NCBI GenBank assembly: GCA_946894095.1
Contig: OX335655.1
Span: 18,476,001-18,540,000, forward strand
Direction of reading: 5' to 3'
Source of the DNA: Incurvaria masculella
Taxonomy: Eukaryota; Arthropoda; Insecta; Lepidoptera; Incurvariidae
DNA: 64,000 bases
Shown: positions 34,151-45,900 of the stretch, piece by piece
Position numbering within the stretch: position 1 is the stretch's first letter
Layout of the letters: the number at the start of each line of letters is the position of its first letter
Position numbers and translations under genes: made by a program
The notes under the pieces: generated by a model
Databases searched by the model: none
What the model saw: the letters and a program-made list of their open reading frames with translations, nothing else
What the model was told of the DNA's origin: nothing

Positions 34151-35362
34151 ATTTTAGTAATATTTACTTACTAAAATGTCGCGCAGTTACCCTCAGGAGA
34201 AACCTATTTTCTACATCAAAACATGTCCGATTGATTTTTTTTTTCCATTTTTTCAACATTCAAAATGTACCATGTTAAGCATTTAATAGTCCAGTAAATT
34301 AAAAACTTTGATAAAAGTTAAAAACACAGACGACTACGTGCTGGTTAGATGTTGTTGGCACAATTTAAACCAAATTTCTTTAGAAATGGAGCAAGAAATA
34401 ACTTTAGCTTTTTGTATAGGCCGACACGAAAAGTTTTAAGCGTGCTTTCTCAACATTTATTCAAGATCAATGGTTCTCAAGTCTATAATCGCCTTAGAAA
34501 ATAACGTTAAAAAATCGTATTCCTGCCAGCGCACTCTACTACTAGGTACCAATTGGACTCTAAACGGAATATGTGGCCAAGACCAGTTATAAATTAAATT
34601 TCCATTCGACAAGGAAGTTCTAGGCCTGGGCCAGGCGTGACTACCCGACCAACTTTCTATCGCAAACTACGAAAAACTCCAACTCCGAAGTCGGCTCTGT
34701 TGGCATGGAGCAACGAATTGATTGAGAAGTGACTTGTTTGAACATTTTTTAAAATTAACTTCGAATGACTAAAGTTTTATGAATCTTTTGTGGTATGTCC
34801 TTTTTACCTATCTGGTCCTACAAACACATACACATTATGTACATAAAACTAGACCTTGAGGGTTGGTCTGGTATTGGTAATAACTATTAATGTATCGAAA
34901 CAAAATTATTAAATTAGAAAGATTGTAATTTTCACTCCGATAAGTCTAAATCAAATCCAAACACCAACGCCAAGTAAAGAAAAAAACCACATAAAACATG
35001 TCTTTTAAAACATAGAAAAATATACTTTTTAATTATCATTTCCTAAGGTAATTAGAAACAAACAAATTTTTTATTACCGTTCGAGAGTAAAAATCATTTA
35101 GAGCAAAGGATAGGCATTTTAAAATGTAAATAAGTGATTTCCAATCACAATACCTGTTATGGAACAATAAAATATGTATAATAAAAAAAAAATCTGTGTC
35201 AAAAGTTAAAAAAAAAAATAATTATAATACAGTAGTAGGAATATCACTTTAATAATAAAAAAAATCAGACAAGCGCGACATTGCCGCAAAGAGGAGGGTT
35301 CCGTACGAATTTAGTATGTAGCTAATACGTCAATCATGATTTTTTTATTGGGATATAGCTAT
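34151..35362. other. Unassigned AT-rich sequence
   Basis: No gene or recognised repeat. Confidence 0.45.
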
Positions 35363-35774
35363 AGATTAACGGTAGCCTAGTGGCGCGGGGACTGGCCTAG
35401 CGTACCAGAGGCCCGGGTTCGATACCAACTTGCACCACTGTTTTTCTCTTTCAGAGTTCGATAAGTGCATTTCGTCACGAATGCGAGCTGCTCCATGGTT
35501 CGGAATCCATGTAAAACTGTAGGTCCCCTTCCCCTACTAGGTGGTAGGGTTTAAGCCCGCCCGGGTTGGTACCATCGCATTGGATGAAAAGATGGTCGAA
35601 GCGGCAATGAAAAATTGTCCGTGTTTTCCATCCAGTTCAATGTAGCCGTGCCTCATAAAGGGAAGGTCCTGGCATGGCACCTAATTCCTTCGGGAATGTG
35701 GTGTATTGGGCTAATATCATAACGGTAGTTGTGTGGTATTAGCCATCCATGTCAGGTCGCATAAAAAAAAAAAA
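35363..35774 (+). mobile_element. SINE, tRNA-type, full length
   Basis: One of the best-preserved copies. The tRNA-like head has a GTAGCCTAGTGGCG A-box region and a GGGTTCGATACC B-box. It continues with TTTCAGAGTTCGATAAGTGC, GTTCGGAATCCATG, CCGGGTTGGTACCATCGC, CATCCAGTTCAATGTAGCC and CCATCCATGTCAGGTCGC, and ends in an A-tract of about 12. Confidence 0.9.
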
Positions 35775-36808
35775 TTGCTATTTTCCCTTTATTTTGTGAA
35801 AGATTGCTTGTTGCCAAATTTCACAATGCTAATTCAATGGGAAGTACACTAAATTGATAGGTTTGCGACGATTAACACCTTCAGCGTAAATGGCTGTATT
35901 TTTTGGCCTGGTAACAGAGAAACTTTTAAAGCTCCAAAGGCCCCTGGACCTAAAAAAAATTCAACTTTGTACCCCAGTAACTTGTAGCACGGCATTGTTA
36001 CATGATAACTTAACCAGAACTAAAGCTCGAGTCTATCCGTCGCATATATCAGTCATACAACGAATCTGTACTTGACTGTGAGATATTTCATGATAACATT
36101 ATGGAGTTATTACAGATTCTGTAGAACCTCCAGAAACTGTAAGAATGTGAAGAAAATAATGTAGACAATTATTATTATAAAACTTATTTTGTATTATAAT
36201 ATGGTTTGTGTTGCCACGAGAAATAGGTAAAAAAAGGCGTTGTTTTAATTAATGCTGTCTATTTCTGTTTTTCCTCCCTCAATAAAACAATAAGACATAC
36301 TCAAGGGAAGCGAATCTTGACAGACAGACAGACCGACGGACACCGAAGTGATTTTCCTTTTGAGAAACGGACCTCTAAAGTCACCCACTCGTATTCAAAG
36401 ATAACCTGTCAAAACTCAGTACGAGATTAGCACCGGACTAACCATACAAAAACCAGATTAGTCCGACCATAATACGCGTGCTAAAGTTGGTCCACCCACT
36501 CTTAATACGACAGAGCGTGTCTTCCAAATCCTTCGCTCCCGGGCCATGGTTAGTCAATTTGTCGTTTAAACCGCCCGGCGGGTGAGGCGGGCGGGGAGGC
36601 TTCTCGGATCGCTATCGACGGAGTTTCCGAGGCACAACACAGCCTGCACTGAAACCAAACTTTGCGTCCCTGAAGAAATGCGCGCAACTCTTCGGACACT
36701 AATGGCTTAATTGAATGGGCATTTGAAGCCGAAGTGTTGTCCGCCGACCCGTATTTGAATAGGAGCAGGGCTGTAGCGACGTAATTAATAGGAACGGAAT
36801 AAGATATA
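35775..36808. other. Unassigned
   Basis: Small open frames without recognised domains; no RNA or repeat identified. Confidence 0.4.
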
Positions 36809-37192
36809 GGAATGTGACATGTATGTATGTATAATCGACCGTAAAGCAAGGACACATGAATGAAAGAAAGATCCCTGTAAAAAGAACTACTTTACGAATA
36901 TACTATACTGCAGGTATAGCGTTAAATAAATGTATGTAGGTATAATCTTTAATACTGTGTTAGTAGGAGGCATTGATTACGGGAAGAGAGACTGTAGGAG
37001 AACTTCAAATTAAGGATATACAGCAGGTGGCGAAATTGGTTAGAGGCAATACCCGCAAATGGTATGTTTTGCTGGTTCAGGTCCAGCCTTGCAGTATATT
37101 CGTAAAGTAGTTCTTTTTACAGGGATCTTTCTTTAATTAATGTCAAGGGTACATTCATACGGTCGATTGTACATACATACATGTCATATTCC
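36809..37192. repeat. ~102 bp-arm inverted repeat around a tRNA-like loop
   Basis: The left arm (36809-36912) and right arm (37091-37192) are reverse complements over most of their length. Shared blocks are GACATGTATGTATGTA, AATCGACCGTA, AAAGAAAGATCCCTG and AAAAAGAACTACTTTACGAA. One block of ~15 bp differs. The ~178 bp spacer includes a tRNA-like sequence. It could be a foldback transposon or a SINE trapped between inverted copies. Confidence 0.85.
37022..37096 (+). repeat. tRNA-like sequence
   Basis: The T-arm is perfect (GCTGG-TTCAGGT-CCAGC). The anticodon stem is perfect (ATACC with GGTAT) around CGCAAAT, and an A-box-like GTGGCGAAATTGG is present. The base before the anticodon is G rather than T and the acceptor stem does not pair well. 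A pseudo-tRNA or SINE head is more likely than a functional tRNA. Confidence 0.45.
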
Positions 37193-37399
37193 TTGGAATA
37201 AGCGGCGTACAGGCTTAGTACGAAAAAGTATACTTGCTGGAATTAAATATAGTTTGACTTTCAGTAGCGAACAACAAGTATGTTTAAAAATCTATAAAAC
37301 CAGCACGATTTTTAAAGGACATCTAGGGTAATTAATCTAACAAATCAAAAATAAAACCCCTAGGTTGTCTACGTGAGTAGATTAGTTACGTGAGTAGAG

Positions 37400-37475
37400 G
37401 GCCGGGAGGACTGGAGAACGATTGGAGAGGCGTATGTCCAGCAGTGGACGCAAACACGCTGACTGACTGACTGAC
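37400..37475 (+). mobile_element. LINE (RTE-type) 3' end with CTGA tail
   Basis: GGACTGGAGAACGATTGG, then GGCGTATGTCCAGCAGTGG and GACGCAAACACGCTGACTGA. This block recurs at 62695-62775 and resembles the last codons plus tail of RTE-type LINEs common in Lepidoptera (recalled). Confidence 0.65.
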
Positions 37476-37567
37476 ATCAATGCTAAATATTTACTGTAGA
37501 TGTGACAAGTATTTAAAATCATATTTTTACACGAACAGGTACCAATCAATAACTCGTATGTCTGTTA

Positions 37568-37981
37568 GAGCGGCTCGTAGCCTAGTGCCGCGGGGACTGG
37601 CCTAGCGTACTAGAGGTCTGATTTCAATTCCTTGCCCCGACATGCACCACTTTCTTTCTCTTTCTGAGTTCGATAAGTGTATTTCGTCACGAATGCGAGC
37701 TGCTCCATGGTTCGGAATCCATGTAAAACTGTAGGTCCCCGTCCCCTACTAGATGGTAAGGTTTAAGCCTGCCCGGGTTGGTACCATCGCATTGGATGAA
37801 AAGATGGTCGAAGCGGCAATGAAAAAGTTGTCTGTGTTTTCCATCCAGTTCAATGTAGCCGGGCGCATAAAAGGAAGGTCTTGGCATGGCACCTAATTCC
37901 TTAGGGAATTGGTGTATTGGGCTAATATCATAACGGTAGTTGTGTGGTATTAGCCATCCATGTCAGGTTGCATAAAAAAAA
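37568..37981 (+). mobile_element. SINE, tRNA-type, full length
   Basis: Head GAGCGGCTCGTAGCCTAGT through GGGGACTGGCCTAGCG (the first bases slightly precede this span), then the full body to CCATCCATGTCAGGTTGC and an A-tract. Closely similar to 35363-35774. Confidence 0.9.
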
Positions 37982-38462
37982 ACTCGCTGGCAAACGCTTT
38001 TGTAAACGTAGTAATACTTAGTTAAAACTTAGTTAATAAAAATATAACAAATTCAAGTTCAGTGAAAAAACAATTAATATTTTATCTTGTGTAGAAAACT
38101 GAGAAAAAAATCACCACCGGCCGTTATCGGCAGGTTGTTGAGTATATTGTGAAATGTACTCACGCAGCCTTATTACGGCGGGACAGTGAAATGGACTGGA
38201 TCAAAAATGCGTAGAAACTTTTCATTTCCGAATTTGCGAATTTATTAGTACTACGGAAATTGTGTTGGGCTATAATAATTATTTTTTAATCAAAGTATAA
38301 AGTACATATAAAAGAAATAACTAACCCAAATATGTTCAGGAAAAAGCACAATAGATGAACGTAGCAGCTACTTTAAATTATCCGACCTTGAAACATAATT
38401 AATTACCGAATTAATTGTAACTATTTAAGCTATATATTTTAAAATATATTATATTATACAAC
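37982..38462. other. Unassigned AT-rich sequence
   Basis: Nothing recognised. Confidence 0.4.
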
Positions 38463-39806
38463 TAGCAGCCCGTCCCGGCTTTGCACGGGCATAATATAAT
38501 TGAAAAAATATTATTTTGACACAATGATACACAAATAAACCCCTTATTACGTACAGTTCCTAAAAAAAGAGCATAAACCTACATTGAAATATTTGAAATA
38601 AAAATAACAAATTTTGTGAATATTATTTTTTTTCTTTTTTTTCTTTTTTACTTTTATGCATTTTTCATACTATTAATTATTTTAAAAAGGTCATAACCAC
38701 AAAACAAAGCCTTTAAATAAATAATTTATTGAGTTAAAGCCAGGAAGTAAACATTATTTGATGTTGTTTTATTTTTCACTAAATAATTAGCTTAACTGTT
38801 ATTATGATACTTTTGAGATTACCGCGGTCGTTAGACATGTTTGAAAAATGTTACGGCTTTTGAGAATGTCTTTAGAGAGTATATCTTCCTGCCGCGTGAA
38901 AAGCCGTAACATTTTTCAAACATGTTTAACTGTTATTAGCTACCTACATCTACTACTATAACCTACTAAAAAGTATTTAATCGAAAATCATAAAAACTAT
39001 TTAAGTCACTTATTTATTAGGATAACTAAATGTACAACATATATTAATGGGTCTAGTTCTGAAAAGAACTTTTTGAATGCGTTTAGTTACCTACTAAACT
39101 AATTATCATCAAGCGACAAAATATTATCAAGCGCCAATTTCTTAAATTCCGCACACGGCTGCTGCGTAGGGAGCCGACTGACTCCCCTCCCGTATCTCTG
39201 AGTGACGCCTACAAACTCTAAAACGCATAGTTTGTCAAAGGGAAGTTTTTTCTAATTTTTAAATTCATGATATTTTTCGAATGAAATGTCGGAATCGAAT
39301 AATTCAAAAAGTAATTTAAAGGTATTGAAACAGTCTTAAATAATAATTTATTTATTTTGATAAGGATTCATATCTAGGTACAAATAAAGAGCCTTTTCTA
39401 GCGGCGGTATTTAAATTTTTATTTTAAAATAAATGCACACGTATTGTGACATAACTATAATAGTTAGATGTATGCTGTCGCGACATTTTTTGTAGATAAT
39501 AATGTGTTCTATAAAATTGTCCTACATCATTTTGTTCTATCGTGAATAGTTTTCGCAGCGCACGCGATGTAAGGAACATTCTTGGTAATTTTTTTGCACC
39601 TTGGGTTACGTTATCGGAGTTTTGGTAAGGATCCCTAATTTTTTTAAGATAAAACATAGTCTATGTCCCTCGGATAGACTGTAGCTTTCCAACGGTGAAA
39701 TAATTTTTCAAATCCGTTCAGTAGTTTCCTATCTGTTCATGTATTTGAGCCTATTCGGTTCAAATACACAAACAATCAAACCTTTCCTCTTTACATAATA
39801 GTATAG
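38463..39806 (-). mobile_element. Helitron-like non-autonomous element (candidate)
   Basis: The left edge reads ACTAGCAGCCCGTCCCGGC, in reverse a GC-rich hairpin followed by CTAGT, as at Helitron 3' ends. The right edge reads CCTCTTTACATAATAGTATA then GAT, in reverse a TC start. Just inside lies CAAATCCGTTCAGTAGTTTC, a block frequent in insect genomes. No Rep/helicase frame is present. Edges and class are inference from terminal sequence alone. Confidence 0.45.
38835..38925. repeat. Perfect 27 bp inverted repeat
   Basis: Arms 38835-38861 and 38899-38925 are perfect reverse complements (core AAAAATGTTACGGCTTTT) around a 37 nt loop, inside the Helitron-like region. A hairpin transcript would be strong. 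Confidence 0.9.
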
Positions 39807-39918
39807 ATAGAGTATAGATTAGAGAGCTCCGATAATAAACGCGTCCGATCGCTGCTAAATTCAAAGTGCTAGAACCGCAGCCTCCGACGCACTATTTATA
39901 GGCACGCTCCCACCGCCA

Positions 39919-40061
39919 CGCAGTGCGATTACGAAGCGCGACATGAGGTGTAGGTGCCGCACCTACCCCAAATTGACAGCAAACGGACGGCTTTCGATTA
40001 CAAAATATGTCAGTTTTGGGTACTAACCGCACTTAATTTCGAACTTCGTAATCGCACTGCG
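39919..40061. mobile_element. Small TIR element, 18 bp perfect ends
   Basis: CGCAGTGCGATTACGAAG at 39919-39936 and its exact reverse complement at 40044-40061. A third copy of the end motif lies at 40129-40142 (CTTCGTAATCGCACTGCC). Related to 20028-20340. Non-coding. Confidence 0.7.
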
Positions 40062-40149
40062 GTTACTTCCATATCGTTATCGCAATTTAGCTGTTAAATA
40101 CAACCAACCTCCCCCGTTTCGTGCTTCGTAATCGCACTGCCGGCCGGCC

Positions 40150-41235
40150 CGTACTGCCGCAAACCTACGTCCCGCAATTTTTAAATCTGTAATATCTTCG
40201 AAAATATTCATTTAAATCATATGCTGTAAACGGTCATATAAATCTATATTAAATCAACAATGTATTTAAGGTATTTAATTGGATAAGGATTAATGCTGTA
40301 TTGGTTAAAATCGCCTCAAAAATTAGCCATTATTTGTCGTTAAAAGTTAATGACAAAAAAAAATTATTGTGGTATATCCATAAGAGATAGACATATACTA
40401 TCGCGGAGTTTTCTGTAGACTTTTTCAATGTGTACAATACTTAGTACATTATTTCGATAAATCTCTTAGGATTCAGCCTGCGTTTGCAATGTAAGCGGAA
40501 AAAATGTAATTTATTACGACATCACATTGGAAACCTCAAAGATAACAGTATTTCTCCACTATTTAATGGATGTTATTATACATATAAACCTTCCTCTTGA
40601 ATCACTCTATCTATTAAAAAAAACCGCATCAAAATCCGTTGTGTAGTTTTAAATATTTAAGCGAACATGGGGATATAGGGACAGAGAAAGCGACTTTGTT
40701 TTATACTATGTAGTGATATGATATGTAAATATGTATGTACCAAAGATATTTAAACATATTCTTATTTAATTTTCATATTATTTTCTGAACTTGACTTATT
40801 CGCTTATGTACATTTTTTTGTCTTTTATATTGTTAAATTATCGTACCCTGCTTACTGTTTTAAATAAATGTACAAATATGTACCAAACAATATCTGTCAT
40901 GGCTGCTCCTCTAGCACAAGCCTAGCTTAGTTGAGGACAAGCTGCATCTATGTACTAGTTCTAACTTTATATTTGCAATAAATTTATTTGATTTGATTTG
41001 ATTTGACACACACAAGTGTGTTTGATTTGATACAATTTCGTATCAATAATGACGAGGGCTCTATACACCCGAATTTTATTTTATTTTAATTAAGCATTAT
41101 TAGTTTCTCGGTATTGGTCAAAATCTCATATAGGAATCTATTATTACTTTATTGATAGGGATGCTCTCAAACCATTATACTCTTAATTGTCTGTAGGTGG
41201 TAGCATTTAAAGGGATATGTAACTATGTGATCAGC
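40150..41235. other. Unassigned, with LINE-type tail
   Basis: An ATTTG-repeat tail at 40985-41005 probably marks a decayed LINE 3' end. No gene is seen. Confidence 0.4.
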
Positions 41236-41775
41236 TGACAGTAGTAGTTTATGACAAAACTCATAGTATTAAAACCTAATGTGCAAGTGTTTCACAGTGT
41301 TGTGTTGCCACTGGAGCAGTGCATCGCTTAAAGGTCCTTGCTTACGGTGACGCTTGGCTCAGGTTATCTCTTTCCCTAAAATATGGTTGAAAGAGGTAAT
41401 GGCTGTGCCCGGCGTGATGCTCGTGAACGGGTGCTGTTTGTGGGGACTGGCCTGCTCCAATTGGCAACATATTAGTTGGAGGGGATTGTCTTTGCAAATA
41501 AAATGATATTTGTCATGAACTGTTGCATACGGCATGGATTGTAAATTTTTGTGTATTCATGTGAATTTAGTGCTTTACCTATGTTTTTGTTAAAATAATT
41601 GACAAACACTTTTGTAAACTTAGACTAAGTGGACGTTGAAAAAAAAAACAGCGGAGTTTCTTTCCAGTTCTTCTTCGCTGTGTTTTGTTTTGCTGAACTG
41701 GCCAATGCTAAAATATGACAAATCCGAGTGCAGTGTACTGTCTATGGATGATGAATAAACAATACAATACAAAAA
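41236..41775 (+). repeat. Two-copy interspersed repeat, uninterrupted copy
   Basis: Collinear with 7974-8890 in reverse, without the TTAA MITE. Ends GGATGATGAATAAACAATAC followed by AATAC and A-runs, suggesting a polyadenylated or LINE-type 3' terminus on the plus strand. No protein recognised. Confidence 0.75.
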
Positions 41776-41846
41776 AAGTGATCGTTTTCCATTTTCATTC
41801 GTGAGTAAAGAAATCTGACTCATTGCATGGCACAAGACCTTAAAAA

Positions 41847-42124
41847 CCGACCAAGTGAGAGTCGGACTCGCACACGAAGGTACAAGATTTAACATAAAAA
41901 AATCACGTTTTCAGTTTGGGCCCCACTTGAATATTTATTATTTTTAAATTTTACCTATTTGTTGTTATAGCGGCAAAATAAATACACACTCTGTGAAAAT
42001 TTCAGCGGCCTACCTATTACGGTTCATGAGATACAGCCCCGTGACAGACGGACGGACGGACGGACGGACAGCGGAGGCTTAGTAATAGGGTTCCGTTTCC
42101 ACCCTTTGGGTACGGAACCCTAAA
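41847..42124 (-). mobile_element. (GTCY)n-containing MITE, copy 7
   Basis: From AACCGACCAAGTGAGAGTCG to CACCCTTTGGGTACGGAACC, with GGAC repeats at 42049-42068. A small internal deletion removes part of the GGTTCCGTACC block near the 3' side. Confidence 0.8.
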
Positions 42125-42457
42125 AAGGAATGGACACGCGTTGTTTGATTGATTGATTGATTGAAAATTCTTTATTACGCCACAAAAAAAAACAATTTAC
42201 AAAAGAAAGTATAGTGCAAAAAGAACATAAGTGGGGCGCAAAGGCGGGCTTATCCCTCGAAGAGATTTCTTCCAGCCGACCTTTGGGTGTTTGAGAAGTT
42301 TAAAAGGTATATATTCGTAGGTAGTGGCGGTAGGTTTATTTTGTTACTTTGAGTATTAACCTAAAACTAAGTAATCATTTGGTACATACATACATACATT
42401 AGTTATGTAATAAACTTACTTAAAAATATTATAACAATAAACCTACATATATAATAT

Positions 42458-42460
<3 letters not shown>
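42125..42460. other. TTGA-repeat and LINE-tail-like sequence
   Basis: A TTGA tandem at about 42147-42163 followed by AAAATTCTTTATT looks like the reverse of a LINE 3' end. ACAT repeats lie at about 42387-42400. Confidence 0.4.

Positions 42461-42512
<52 letters not shown>
42461..42512. repeat. (AT)n microsatellite
   Basis: About 26 uninterrupted AT units. Confidence 0.98.
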
Positions 42513-42514
<2 letters not shown>

Positions 42515-42543
42515 GACAGGTACATAGATATGTACCTGTCAGA
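42512..42543. repeat. Perfect 14 bp palindrome next to the AT tract
   Basis: TCTGACAGGTACAT and ATGTACCTGTCAGA flank a 4 nt centre (AGAT), immediately after the microsatellite and upstream of the R4-like element. Confidence 0.95.
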
Positions 42544-42903
42544 AGTGAAGTGTGTTGTGGTTTTACAAAATAGTTAACATCTTTTACTAATCCTTTCTGA
42601 TGTATATAATTATTTATTTATCGAATTCTTTACAACATTGTGTGCTTGTGGAAGTGAAGATTTACTAAATGAGCCGGAATTTCAATCAATAAGCGACAAA
42701 GAAAATCTGAATGGGAATCTGACAGTTCAAGGCACAAACAAAAACGAATATTAATAACTGTGATATTTTAAGGAAAATGTGCACAAGGACGCTGGTGCCA
42801 ACCTACTTTGGACGAATCTGAAATCCCCTTTACATTTTCATTAGAAACTCAGCATTTACAAGACTCCAAAAACTCGAAGTGAATTTGACGTATTTACAAA
42901 ATC

Positions 42904-45900
42904 ATGACATATATTTTTTTATTAGTTATTAGTTATGAAATGCTCTCAAATCAACTTCTTAATGAGATTGAATACAAAGCACAAAATATCGACAATAATA
43001 TTCAAGAACCAGATAATAATTCTCTGGAAAATCTAACCTTGAACCCAAATTTAGAATATCCACCAACTTCAAGAAGACAGTGGAATAAAGCTGAAATGTG
43101 TGAACTGATGTTTTGCTACTTCAAAAGCAGAGAAGGTGGCCGGGGATACTTGAAGAGATTAAATGAACTTTTTAAAACGAGAAATCCAAATAATCCAAAA
43201 ATAAGAAAATTTAATGGTAACACCCTTTCTAATCAGGCAAGAAAGGTAATCACCTATGGCATGCTTCCATCAGAAATGATAGAACAAATTCAACATCTGC
43301 CCGAATCAACAGAAGACATTGCACAATTTTTAGATAATAGACCTGATGAAATTTCCGAAAATATTATTACTGGCCATTCAAATATGATGAACATTTCTTT
43401 TGATAGAGATGATAATATGGAAAATGTTCTACTTGACCTACATGTTGACGAAAATAATATTATTGAAATTACGGATACAACTGACTATCTAGAAACACAA
43501 TATGAAATCGTTCAAAGCGAAAACAATACTTATGACAATGAATTCGCCCAAGAAATAAACCCACTAGTACGACATTTTCTAAATAACTTAAAAGAAATCA
43601 AAGATAAGGAAATGCAAGAAAGACTATTTCTACCAAAAGCATTAATCAATAAACATTTTGTAGCTAACCTAAATACGTTAAACCAATTTATACCGAAAGT
43701 TATAAAAGACAATATGAAAATTACTGAAATAAACTACATACTATATGCCGCTGCCATGACCCTCTTAGAAGAAAATCATCAACAATTATACAACAAAACA
43801 AAAAGTATCACGAATTCAACACCACAATGGAAAGTAAGAATACAAGAAAAAGTAGAAACATTACGAAAAGATCTAGGACGACTTATAGAAATTACAAGAG
43901 GATCTATAAGCAGGAGAATGATTAATCTTAAACATATACTGTACAGAAAATATAAAATAACATCAGATTTAATTTTACAAAATAATATAGAGCTAATTAA
44001 ACAAAAAATAAAAATGTATGCTGGTAGAATAAAGAGATACGAAAAAGAAAACGCAAATAAAAATGAGAATGTTTCATTTAAACGCAACGAACATAATTTT
44101 TACAGAAAACTATTTGAAAAAAGTACCTTACCAACACAGATACCTACGAAAAATGATATCGAAAACTTTTGGGGTAACATATTTACAAAACCGAGAGAAA
44201 TTCTTAAACCAAATGATTGGATAAATAAAATTGAAGAAAATGTGGTCATAAAAGAGGAATCTCAATTCAAAGTTATTAATTTACAAGCATTTCAAGATAG
44301 TGTTAAAAAACTTAATAACTGGAAAACACCAGGAGTGGATAAGGTCCACAATTATTATCTCAAATATTTTACAAACATGCATTTAAGCATTTTAAAAAGT
44401 TTTAATAACATGTTAAATGAACATGAAGAAATTGAATCATGGTTTACCACGGGAATGTCGACATTAATACCAAAGAATCCCGAAACCCAAGAAGCTAAAA
44501 ATTGGCGTCCTATCGCGTGTTTACCGATGATGTACAAACTACTTACTTCTATTTTGTATGATGAATTATACGTTCATTGTGAAAACAATAATTTACTAGC
44601 GCCACACCAAAGAGGCTGCAGACGCCGGACAAGAGGATGTAAGGATCACCTCATTCTCAACAAAGCTATTTTGGAAGATGCACAAAACAACAAGAAAAAT
44701 TTAAACATGGCCTGGATTGATTATAAAAAAGCCTTCGACTCAGTTCCTCATGAATGGATTTTAAGAATTCTGAAAATTTATGGTTGCTCAGAAATAATTA
44801 TAAATTTTATCACTAAGTCGATGAGACAATGGCAAATAATAATGACTACTGCGAGTAGTGACTCCGTTACTACAACCGACCCGATCAAAATAAACCGAGG
44901 TATTTTCCAGGGAGATTCCTTGTCACCATTTATATTCTGCTTATGCCTAAATCCTTTGTCAACCATGTTGAACTCACACTCAAAATCTGGATACATATTA
45001 AAAAATGGAAATATATTTAACCATCTCTTGTACATGGATGATATTAAATTATATGCGAAAAATAAATACGAAATGACAACTTTAATCGACACGGTAGAAA
45101 TATTTACAAGAAACATAGGTATGGAATTCGGACTAGATAAATGTAATGTTATTGAATTAAAATGTGGCAAACGGATTCAAATGAATGATGAAAATCACAT
45201 TCTTTTGGATGGAAATAAATTTGAATTTCTTGAGACAAATCAAAATTACAAGTATCTGGGAATAAATGAAAGCGAAGAGATTGATCACCAAACAATTAAG
45301 GCAAATAAGACAAAAGAATATTTCAACAGATTAAGAAAAATACTTAGAACACAATTAAATTCGCGTAACATTGTTAGGGCAATAAACAGTTACGCTGTGC
45401 CCGTTCTTATATATACATTCAACGTTATAAATTTTCATGTGCGGGATTTACAAAAAATTGACATAAAAACACGCAAGTTATTGAATATTTATAAAATGCA
45501 CCAACAAAAGGCCGACGTCCAACGATTATATTTACCAATATCAGAAGGAGGAAGAGGATTATTAAATACAGAATATTCCACTATTCTCGCGCCACTGGGC
45601 CACCTCAGTGGCCCAGTGGCGCGAGACTTCGGCGATCGCTCTCCGAAGTTAAGCAATGCAGGGTCCGGTCTGGTCTTGGATGGGTGACCCTTAGACCGTT
45701 GAGAGAGGCTGGCCGTGGTTCGGATTCCACGTTAAGCTGTAGGTCCCCTTCCTTACTTACTAGGTGGTAGGGTTTATCCCGCCCGGGTTGGTACCATCGC
45801 ATTGGATGAACGATGGTCGAAGCGGCAATGAAAATTGTCCGTGTTTTCCATCCAGTTCAATGTAGCCGTGCAATATAAGGAAGGTCCTGGCATGGCACCT

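Noticed and set aside
44778..45170. 130-codon minus-strand frame opposite the RT
   Set aside because: It is the antisense shadow of the conserved RT motifs of copy A.
45626..45720. Functional 5S rRNA gene
   Set aside because: Only the internal control region resembles 5S rRNA; both ends differ and it continues into a SINE body.
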